From contig NC_087083.1 in NCBI RefSeq assembly GCF_026151205.1, forward strand, positions 4,628,460 to 4,692,459: a stretch of 64,000 nucleotides of DNA, written 5' to 3'. Positions 24,901 to 36,900 of this stretch are shown piece by piece. Below the pieces are notes generated by a model that was given only the letters and a program-made list of their open reading frames with translations, had not been told where the DNA came from and ran no database searches. The translations under genes and the position numbers were made by a program. The stretch comes from Bolinopsis microptera. Its lineage: Eukaryota; Ctenophora; Tentaculata; Lobata; Bolinopsidae. Numbering within the stretch: the first letter of the stretch is position 1; each line of letters begins with the position of its first letter.

Positions 24901-27900
24901 GCCCAGAGTAGGACGATTTGTCCTAACTGCAGATTTCATCTAACCGTTGTGCAATGGAAAGACTCCGCCCGGAGGAAAACCCTAAAAGATCGGTTTTAAC
25001 CTCGACATCAGGTAAGTATGCTTGTAAATGTTCAAAATGAGGATATATTTTCAATACAAAATGTTTCCTTGTGTTTGAAATATGATATTTAAATGGTCAT
25101 ATTTTATCTTAGTTTGATGACCTACAACCTCCACCCACAAAATAAGAGCTGATTTAAAATATCACTAGAAGACGCGTCAAACCAAATTTAATGTTTTTGA
25201 CATAAACATCATCAAATTATTCACAAATTGAGGAAATTTATATTTGATCTTGAAAATCTTGGACCTGGTTTTTATGTAAAATATATGTTCATTCCAATGA
25301 GACAAATCTGTGGATCCTCTAAAGACACTTTCTGGGGAAAGTATTACAATGTAATAGGTATCAATAGGTAAAATCGTATCATTCCCATATATACAATATT
25401 GTACATACTTACATATTATTATTACCCACATACAATATATACATACTTACATATTACACATTATACAATATACATACTTACATGATACATGGGACTTATT
25501 AAAATGAAACATGTTCTGTATCCAAACAAGTCACCCCAATAAAACGAACCTGAGGATCCTCAAAAGACACCCCCGACCGGTAAAAGAGACGTTGTTTCCC
25601 CTTAGCCACCAGCAACCAAACACTTGTCTCATCCACAGCTACAGTCAGCGCTTCTAACATCATTTCGCTCCAATCGGTTCCTTGGGGCTGGCCGTATTCT
25701 ATTCCAAACCTGAGGAGATGATGTTACATTGTCATGACAGTATTGTTACATGTTACATGTGACATGTGACATGTTGTATCTCTGTTATCAGACCAGTAGG
25801 AGAGATGATCTGTACCCAATTCAAGGAATGTTTTTATACACAGAGTGATTGGTTTTCTTTAGACATAAGTAAATATATGTCGTATTTCATGACATATGTT
25901 GTCTCGTCAATTACAATCAATAGATTTCAATCCAATAAATGAGCTGCTCCCTCATCTTATATCTGCTAACCTAACAACAGCCCGCTTGTTAGTAGTAACA
26001 CCCCAGTCCCCACACTCACCTAACAACAGCCCACTTGTTAGTAGTAACACCCCACACTCACCTAACAACAGCCCGCTTGTTAGCAGTAACACCCCACACT
26101 CACCTAACAAGATCCCGCTTGTTAGTAGTAACACCCCACACTCACCTAACAACAGCCCGCTTGTTAGTAGTAACACCCCACACTCACCTAACAACTTAAC
26201 AAGATCCCGCTTGTTAGTAGTAACACCCCACACTCACCTAACAACAGCCCGCTTGTTAGTAGTAACACCCCACACTCACCTAACAACAGCCCGCTTGTTA
26301 GTAGTAACACCCCACACCACATTCCCCGAATCCGACACACTCAGCGACACTAGTTTGGCTCCAGAGACGCGGTCCCAGGAGAGGGGGTTGCCCCTAGTGT
26401 TGGGGGAGTAGTACACGTTCCCCCAGTTATCGGTACACCATACTGACACGTTGGAAACTGCCAGGCAGGATATAGTCACGTACATACGCGACATGGTCGG
26501 ACCTGTGGGGTTTTATCATGTAATTAATCAAATAATTGATTAGATTAGATTATCAATTTATTGAATTATATTAATAAACTCTTATTTTCATTATAATATA
26601 TGCCATTTAAATGACTAATTTTGGCCTCATTGCCTTTTTCATCGTTTTTAATGTTTTTTATCCTACCTCTAAGTTGAAGCCAACTATCATCAGTTAAAAA
26701 CACACTATCCTACCTCTGAGTTCAAGCCAACTATCATCAGTTAAAAACACACTATCCTACCTCTTAGTTCAAGCCAACTATCATCAGTTAAAAACACACT
26801 ATCCTACCCCTTAGTTCAAGCCAACTATCATCAGTTAAAAACACACTATCCTACCTCTGAGTTCAAGCCAACTATCATCAGTTAAAAACACACTATCCTA
26901 CCCCTTAGTTCAAGCCAACTATCATCAGTTAAAAACACACTATCCTACCTCTTAGTTCAAGCCAACTATCATCAGTTAAAAACACACTATCCTACCTCTT
27001 AGTTCAAGCCAACTATCATCAGTTAAAAACACACTATCCTACCTCTTAGTTCAAGCCAACTATCATCAGTTAAAAACACACTATCCTACCTCTTAGTTCA
27101 AGCCAACTATCATGATCAGTTAAAAACACACTATCCTACCTCTTAGTTCAAGCCAACTATCATGATCAGTTAAAAACACACTATCCTACCTCTTAGTTCA
27201 AGCCAACTATCATGATCAGTTAAAAACACACTATCCTACCTCTTAGTTCAAGCCAACTATCATCAGTTAAAAACACACTATCCTACCCCTTAGTTCAAGC
27301 CAACTATCATCAGTTAAAAACACACTATCCTACCTCTTAGTTCAAGCCAACTATCATCAGTTAAAAACACACTATCCTACCTCTTAGTTCAAGCCAACTA
27401 TCATCAGTTAAAAACACACTATCCTACCTCTTAGTTCAAGCCAACTATCATCAGTTAAAAACACACTATCCTACCTCTTAGTTCAAGCCAACTATCATCA
27501 GTTAAAAACACACTATCCTACCTCTTAGTTCAAGCCAACTATCATCAGTTAAAAACACACTATCCTACCTCTTAGTTCAAGCCAACTATCATCAGTTAAA
27601 TACACACTATCCTACCTCTTAGTTCAAGCCAACTATCATCAGTTAAAAACACACTATCCTACCCCTTAGTTCAAGCCAACTATCATCAGTTAAAAACACA
27701 CTATCCTACCTCTAGGTTCAAGCCAACTATCATCAGTTAAAAACACACTATCCTACCTCTGAGTTCAAGCCAACTATCATCAGTTAAAAACACACTATCC
27801 TACCCCTTAGTTCAAGCCAACTATCATCAGTTAAAAACACACTATCCTACCTCTGAGTTCAAGCCAACTATCATCAGTTAAAAACACACTATCCTACCTC

Positions 27901-30900
27901 TGAGTTCAAGCCAACTATCATCAGTTAAAAACACACTATCCTACCTCTGAGTTCAAGCCAACTATCATCAGTTAAAAACACACTATCCTCTCTACCACCA
28001 CTCTTCTCCCCCAGTAAGAGGGGTGAGGGTACAGTGAGTTGGTGCGGGGGTGGGGAGGCGGCAGCCTCGGTTGTCAGGGGGTCTTCACCGAACTCTACTG
28101 AGGGTCTTCTTTCTAGATCGTCTGAGAAGGAAGGGGTTATTGTGAATTGTAGATATATTTAAATATTAGTTAAGTTATATGGTTATTAGTTAAGTTACAT
28201 ATACTAGCAGGAACCCGTCTAAGTGTAACCCTAAAGTGGCGTCAAGACTCAAGAGACTTATCTCTTATTCTTATTCCTTGGCCTATTTTTTTATTTTTTC
28301 ATGCTGATTTAAAGACCATTAAAGCATTTGAACCAGTCAAAAAGTTTAAGTTGTATATCTTTTACGGTTTTTGCGGAAAGTCGTGTTAAAGTTGATGCCG
28401 TGGTTTCAGTAAAATGGTACGGATATATCGTCTCGCTTTATATAGTAAGATATTGAATTATAGATATAGTTGAACATATCTTTAAAGTAGGCCTAAATTA
28501 CTTGATGTTGTACATAAAGGCATTTATAAAATGCCGATCTTTAAATCGTTGCCTAACACATCCTCTGTTGAATCGTTTAGCTATCTATATTAATATGAAA
28601 ATAAATGCGGCATTTAGGAAATGCCGAAATCATAGACATTTATTAGGACGCAATGAAACTATCGGACGATGTATGGGGACTTGCCACCCCCTGGCAACAT
28701 TAAAATATATCGACTCTGTTATATAGTTTAGTCTAGACTCTATGACACCATAACTACTTAAAACTTACATAAATCAGCAGTTGACTCTGAAGCTGAACGG
28801 GTCGAGTAGATATCGCTGGTATCTCCGTCGTAACTCTGTTGGTGCTTCCTTCTGTGGTCCAATTATAATTACATAATTAATTATAATTAGATAATTAATT
28901 AGATTGTTTTTAAAAATACTGTTAAGTTTGAATGGTAACAACTAACAAGGTTAAACTTACATTTCTGATCAAGACAGCTGAAGAATAAGAATATCATAAA
29001 AAAGGAAAGTTAAAACCAGCAACCTATCTGAGGAGGAGATCTTATGATCGACACCCTTATGCTGGGTATCAAATCTCTGCTGACTATGTTCAGATGTGGA
29101 GATATTATCCGAGATATTGGAAGATAGATCCCCGTCTAGGATTGTTGAGGAGGAGGTACGAACTGAGGATTTGTCATCTTGATCGTTGGTATCCCCGATC
29201 TGTGGAGAACAGTTAATTTGATTAATTAATTAATTTTTATGATCTTGCACTAAAATTTAATACTCAGAATTCGTAATATAGAAACAACTACAATTGCTAA
29301 TGAAGGTTCAAGAATTTAAACATGATTCAGGAAATGAAACGTGAAGGGTATGATACTGTTATCAGCTCAGTTTGTACTACACACCTCTTCATCACTATCA
29401 ACATCTTCTTCCCCGTCAGAGTAGGGGTCATCAAACTCGTACACAGGCAGTCCCAGATCGTCTAGTCTCAGTATACCCTCCTCTAGGTTAGCAAGTCCAA
29501 TTAGTATCGAGCTCACGTCCAGGCCTGGGGTGACATTTCTTTAAATTCTTCAAATTCTTTAAATTCTTTAAATTCTTCAAATTCTTTAAATTCTTTAAAT
29601 TCTTTAAATTCTTTAAATTCTTTAAATTCTTTAAATTCTTTAAATTCTTTAAATTCTTTGAAATCTTTAAATTATGCATAAGTAGTCCTTAAAAATTGGG
29701 TCCAAATTTGGTGACCGAAAAAACGATTGTTATCCGTATTCGAATTCTGATCCGAATTTAACATGGCATCGAAGAATTGATCATCAACTCTAGAAAGATA
29801 CAAAGCTTGCAATAGATTCTTGTGATAGAGTTATAACAGTAATTTAAATCACATTTAGCCATTCCTAATTGCCCATTAACCCCATTTATTGAGGGATGCG
29901 ATCAATAAATGCGGTCACGTTTCTTTTGTGGGTGGCGGCTAAATTTCCCGATCCGCAGCACTTTATCTAATTTATCCAATTCATTTTCATTTCTCAGTCT
30001 CTCTATGCAAGTTCTAATAACTTTGCAAATATTACCACTATTCTGACCGTCAATAAGCCATAGACTGGGAAACAATATGTTACTGACTGTAAATATGAAG
30101 GATCTCCAAAATACAGTGGAACTTTACACAAATCTAGAATAGTTACCTACGAAGAACATCCCAAAGATCTGATAAGTGAACACGAAAGTACGGTGGAACT
30201 GCTAATTACTGTTAAACAGAGCGACGAATAATGTAAAACATAAACTACATTGCAATTAAAACTAAAACTTTCACAAATTTCTCTGCATTAAGGCGGTTTG
30301 GGTTTAGGTAAAACTACTGTTACTTTCCATCACGTACGAACCGCTGTACGTGTCCAGATTAGATCAAGTTCTTGCGACAAGATTTAATTATATTATATAT
30401 AAAATATAATCATGAATAATATGTTATCGACTCAGACTCTCAGTCGTAATGCACAGAAAAGCTGAGAGGGAAAAATTCTCAGAATTCACGCACATAGAAT
30501 TCCGACTCATGCCGGCTCCGATTTATGAAAAGATACACATTGAATTTCGAAGTGGCGAACGGAATTCCGACACGGAGGCAGATATATATGATAAATTAGA
30601 GTACGTGATTTTAGTTTTTTTAAATTAGGGCCATTATTTGAACAGGACAAGCTCCGGCTTTCACTGCATAAAGATGCAACCCCCATTATACCGTGGACTT
30701 CTGGGAAAGGAAAATCTGCGGAACATCGAGTTTCGCGGTGAATCGGGGATTTGACTGTTATACGATCCAATCAATTGGTCTAGAAGATATTAAAAAATTA
30801 AATTTACTCAGCAGTGCAAAAATTTACTCATCACTATATTTATTTCATCATTCATTGCGGTCCTTTTAATAGACCAAAAAACAGTGAAGACTTGCAAGAA

Positions 30901-33900
30901 GATTGAACATATTCTATCAAATGATGACACTAAATTTAACAAGCAAATATAAAAGATCAGTCGAACTGCTCATAAATTTTTAACTAAACTAAATAAAGCA
31001 TAAATTTAACATAATTCTGAATAGGGTAATATTTAAAGCTTACAGTTACACAAGTTTCCCCACATCACGTACAAATAGTTGAGAACTGTACGTGTTTGTT
31101 CTTTTCGAGTTGTTACTACCAAACAAAATTATACATAAAATTGAATTAACACAGACATAAACTACTGAGACGGGGTATTATTTCCAGCAATCTCAGAGGA
31201 ATATTTAAATGACGTAAATGGGCCTAATAAATTCCAGAATTTGCTGTTTGGTGTTGACAACATCAGCCGAGATGCAGTACGTCAGTTAGCACTAAACCAA
31301 GTGGAATGGAGAAACCTGTTTATAACGCCGTATAAGAGATGTGTGTGAAGAAGGCCACTGACCACTCCAACGACTAGGAGGAGACTTCTTTATGTAGCAT
31401 GTATGGTATGTCCTGAAGTGCTTCACTGGGACCCTTGGTCTATGGAACTGATACTGTTGCTCTCCTCTTCAGGACCAAACCAATGGTGAACTTCCGGAAG
31501 TGATCGTTGGTGATGAAGTATATAAAAGGATTGGACCAAAAAGAAAGAAACACGACGAAAGTCACGTAGCGTAGCTTGTAGTCATTTTCGTCCCATGTAT
31601 CCGCGCTAAGCAGCATGGAGTATACACAGTATGGTAACACTGAAGTAAGGAAGGACACAGTTACCAGAACGACTACCACGATATTTTTCTTATTGACGGA
31701 GTTGGTTGTTTTCTTTACAGCGTAAATCACTAGAAAAGTGTTCATAACAATCAAAGTCAGGCAAGGTAATCCGTTTAGGAGTATATTAGTAACGTATTCA
31801 AAAATAGAATGCCATCTTCTGGTAAATGATATAGAGCGTTCCGCACAAGATGATATGACATCCACAAATTTTACGACCAAAGTACGCTCAATAAACGCTC
31901 CGTGGAGAAGTTTAAGTGGAATTATCATCGCTAAAATGATGACCATCACCGTTATAGACCATCTCTGTTTCTTGGAACAGTCTAGAAATCGTAGAGGAAA
32001 CAAACATCTCATCATTCTATTCAGGGCCAGTGCAACAATCAGGAATATATTGGCTACAACCCCCGCAAATCTGTAGATAACGTGGACCATACAGAATGTG
32101 TCACCTAAGACCCATTTCTCCGCGTGAATAGATGAGATGATTGGAATCAGGATAAGGATAGTGTTAGCGAGATCTGTAACAGCCAAGTTCTGTATGATCC
32201 AAACAGAGAGTTTGTCCAGTTTGATAGCTTTGTGGTGGATTGTTGAGTGGATAACGAAGGTGTTTCCGAGAACTCCCAGGATGAAAGATGTGTGGCACCA
32301 GACTAATGATGGAATGTAGGGGAGTGTCATCGTGGAGATTCCTATCGGAAATATATTAAACCATTGAATTTTGTATTGAGGTATCGGGGGTATTTAAGGG
32401 GTATTTAAGGGGTATTTCGGGGGTGTTTCGTTTAATGAAAGGAATTATACATTTTTACGTTGATGAATAGTACGTTGAGAGTTGAGAATATTGTGCATTT
32501 TTAACAATAACAAGAAATACTCATTCCGCTAAAATAACGCCATGATAATGTTAATTCTCATCATACGTTTCATAATCAATATTCAATATACGTATGATAA
32601 TTAAAGTATCCAACTAAGTTTTGTTTCAATAGGTTAGGTAGGTAAAACAACAACTAACTATCACTATTTCTACAAAAGCATCTACATTCTACGGGTGCTG
32701 ACTGCTATGGGGCGAGGGCTGGGGTTTAATGACCAATGACATTCCATCATAATGGTCTTTTTCAAGGAGAATTTGGGAAAATTATCTGCCTAAAACGGTT
32801 ATAAAACACCTATTATCAGTCTTCTAAATAAATGAGTGGTATTTAACTTGGTGCCAGCTGATAAAAAACAGTGTATTTTTCTTTAAAAATATAAGTTTTT
32901 TAAGCGATTTAACAAATCTTGTGGATATTTTGCGGATATTTTGCTATTAGTATTATTCGGAAGTCTCAAATATATTTTGCGGATCGAATTCTCTGAAACC
33001 ATTTTTGATCAGCCCTAAAGAATTATCATTGGAAGAAACAGACATTTTAATTTTATCATGTTTATATAGTATATACTTTGAGAGTCCTTGAAGCGGCCGG
33101 CGACCACATTTTTACGCGAATGTAGATTGTAGACCAAAAATCTGTATTATTCTCAGATAAAAGCGTAATAATAGCGCGTAAAAACTAAAAATGGTCCCGT
33201 CGACAAACCTTTTGGCGTTATTAAATATAAAAAGTTAAAGTTAAATAGTCAGACAGTCTCTGAAACACCAAACAATTGCCCTTAGTATTACGTAATCAGC
33301 CGAGGGGGGGGGGGGGGGGGGGGGTGGAGTTGGGTCTTGATTACGGTTAATTACTATAAGCTGTATTCTTATAAGCTGTATTCTTATAAGCTTATAATTA
33401 TATAAGCTGTATTATTATAAGCTGTTTTCTTATAAGCTTATAATTATATAAGCTGTATTATTATAAGCTGTATTATTATATTAGCTGTATTATTATATTA
33501 GCTGTATTATTATATTAGCTGTATTGTTATTGGCTTATAATTAACAACTTATCACAAACAATATCATCAAAACAGCAGTGGACGGATAAATATACCCACC
33601 GATCTCCTGTGGCTGCGCGTCACTCTCCTCAGTCACGTGACAAGACATCTCAGTAACTTCTACACTCTCGGCATTCTCATTAAGTTGTAAAACAGGGGAC
33701 ACATCATACTGTTGTGGAATGTTGGTAGGTAGGAACGTTGGTTCTTGGCCCTCCTCCACGATTGTTACTCCTGCTACGGAATCCAGGGTGTCGTTTGAAG
33801 AGGTCTTCTCCTTCCGTGATCCTGAGTGAAGCGTTTTAGTTTGTGGGATAGTTTGTAAATTTTAATATCTGATAAATGCAGGAAACAGATCACAAATTTA

Positions 33901-36900
33901 AACGCATATCCCCAAAACTCGGGACGAATATCCCCAAAAAGCCCAAAAAAGCCCATCTCCCAACTTACGGTGCTTCTTCCTCTTGATCCGTATTGCTATC
34001 TTATCCTCATCCTCATCACAGTTGGTAGAACTACTGTGTATGGAAATAGTATCTTGGGAAGACAGTGATATCTTGTCCGGCTGAATAAGTGTTAGTTTAA
34101 CACATTTAACAAGAGCTTATCTGTGTTAATTAATTTAAATTTCTCATAAGAAACATATGCTAGGATATCATTAGTAGCAGTTAAAGCTTTGTTGATGATG
34201 ATCTGTAACTCGACGGGGGTGTGGCTGAAAATAAGGTTGTACGAATCACCATAATCCATATCTTAACACTTAAAACAGGCTATCAATGAATTATTTGTAG
34301 GCTATAACATTTGATCATTATAAATAAAAAGGAGTGATTCAAGTCCCGCTTATAGTTGATTGTCACGGGAACTGACTGCTAATTATTTCGCCTCCCCCCC
34401 CCCCCCCCCCCTCTGCCTGTAACTGACCTCATATAACGGTAAGGTAGAGTCAGATGTGATGAGTTGTTTGTGTTTGCTGGGACTGGGGGTGAGACCTAGC
34501 GAGGTTATCATCTTCTTACCAATATTAGTCTTTAGCTCTTCCATTACACTCCTCTCCGGACTGAAATGTTAATGGTTAAAAGTTCTAGATGGCTCTAGAA
34601 AGTAGTCTTTAATAGTCTACAATATTAGTCTTTAGCTCTTCCATTACACTCCTCTCCGGACTGAAATGTTAATGGTTAAAAGTTCTAGAAGGCTCTAGAA
34701 AGTAGTCTTTAATAGTCTACAATATTAGTCTTTAGCTCTTCCATTACACTCCTCTCCGGACTGAAATGTTAATGGTTAAAAGTTCTAGAAGGCTCTAGAA
34801 AGTAGTCTTTAATAGTCTACAATATTAGTCTTTAGCTCTTCCATTACACTCCTCTCCGGACTGAAATGCTAATGGTTAAAAGTTCTAGAGAGTAGTCTTT
34901 AATAGTCTTTAATAGTCTACAATATTAGTCTTCAGCTCTTCCATTACACTCCTCTCCGGACTGAAATGTTAATGGTTAAAAGTTCTAGAAGGCTCTAGAA
35001 AGTAGTCTTTAATAGTCTACAATATTAGTCTTTAGCTCTTCCATTACACTCCTCTCTGGACTGAAATGTTAATGGTTAAAAGTTGGCTTGATGACGTCAC
35101 AAGGCGGCTTGATGACATCACAAGGTGGCTTGATGACATCACAAGGTGGCTTGATGACATCACAAGGTGGCTTGATGACATCACAAGGTGGCTTGATGAC
35201 GTCACAAGGGGGTTTGATGACGTCACAAGGTGGCTTGATGACGTCAAAACGGACTGAGATGTTAATGGTTAAAAGTTCTGGAAGGCTCTAGAAAGTACTG
35301 AAATGTTTTAGAAAGTTCTGGTAACGTTAAGTTAATAACATGAAAGTTGCTTGTTTATTTTTATTTTTTATTCATCCAGAATAACAATCGCAAGAGTGGG
35401 CAGGGGACCGGGAAATGTTTCGTTTTTATCTTGAAGCATAATTCATCTAACCAGCTTTACTTCGACTATATCATATTTAACGCTACAATTCGTATAACTT
35501 ACTTGTAAGTGTAGTAAACTTGAATCATCGACATGATCACGTGATCAGATCGACTAAAAAAATCGCGTGCCGCTCAGAAACTAAGTCGAATACCTCAAAG
35601 GAGGAACCTTATGACAGCAGAACTAAGTTTCATAATACGAGATGTAATATCCGACATATACAGTAATCAACAAACTACACAAAGGACAGAGGGCGGGAGA
35701 TGTGTATCTTAATGAAGTGTCGTAACACACGTGAGCTTCAACCACCAAGCGCTGCCAGCACGTGCGATACAAATATCAGCACGTGCAATACAAATAACTG
35801 ACGTAGTCCTGTATTACACAAGAAAGCAGCAAGATTACGTTTTGTGTGACAGGGAGTAGTACTACAGGTTATAATAAGGTTGCACAGAGTTGAGTCAGTT
35901 TGAGTAGGATAGATTTCAAATAGTGGATATATTACAGTTGCACTGTGTATTTAGAGTAGATATAGTGCACTGTTGTTTGAGTAATGATGCAAGGGTGGGT
36001 CTGTGTTGTGTTTGTGATGCAGGGTTTTGATTGGGGACCAGCTTTGCTTACTGGCCAATGTTTACTTCAAATATATATTATTATAGATACAAAATTAATG
36101 TAAAAAAGTAGCACAAAATACTTGATAACTCCTAATCTCTATATGGCTGATAAATGATAAATGTGATTATTAATCAGGAAATATGTTAAAAGATAAAATA
36201 TAAGTTATTATGAAGACTGTCACTGAGATGAATGCCAACTGAATGCTAAATAGGCTCTCGAGATCTGTTTAGCTAATATCTTTAAATAATCATTTGAAAC
36301 TGACCTTGTTGAAGTAACACTGTCAGTCACTGACATTTCCAAATCTACAGAAGACTCCATGTTGTCAGATCCACCAGAGGTCACTATGATACTTGGTTCC
36401 TGAGTAGTCGGCGTGACGTCACTCGATTCACACGTGACATCGTGAGAGTTTGTAACACGGTCTTGTGGGGTGATGGTGTTGTCACAAGAGGTAAGAGTAT
36501 CATCATTTGGAATCAGAGTGTGGTCACAAAAATAAGACGGATCTGTGTGCTCTTCTTTGTGATCTGTGTGCTCTTCTGTGTGCTCTGTGTGCTCTTCTGT
36601 GTGATCTGTGTGCTCTGTGTGCTCTTCTGTTGATCTACCGGACAGATCAAAATTTAAATTGTTCTCATCTTCGTTGTTAGTTTTTTCTATTGTCACCTTT
36701 ACTTCTGTTAGATCACACGGTGGCTTGATGACGTCACAAGAGGGTTTGATGACGTCACACGGTGGCTTGATGACGTCACAAGGTGGCTTGATGACATCAC
36801 AAGGTGGCTTTATGACGTCACACGGTGGCTTGATGACATCACTTGAAAGTTCAAGGGAGTCAATAAAAGGATATTTAGCGTCATCTGATAGTTTAGTGAC

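Noticed and set aside
25177-25431. Minus-strand frame with FRGSTD resembling a tectonin exon
   Set aside because: It may be a decayed duplicate of exon 25550-25709 (GATCCTC...AAAGACAC shared), but it has stops nearby and no matching splice sites.
25896-26411. 171-residue plus-strand repeat frame
   Set aside because: It is antisense to the 42-bp splice-junction array and TECPR2 exon; open only because the unit is a multiple of three.
26655-27990. CRISPR array
   Set aside because: Units are contiguous tandem copies without unique spacers, in a eukaryotic intron overlapping an exon end.
29488-29679. KNLKNLKNL repeat frame
   Set aside because: By-product of the 9-bp AAATTCTTT repeat; the real exon is in another frame.
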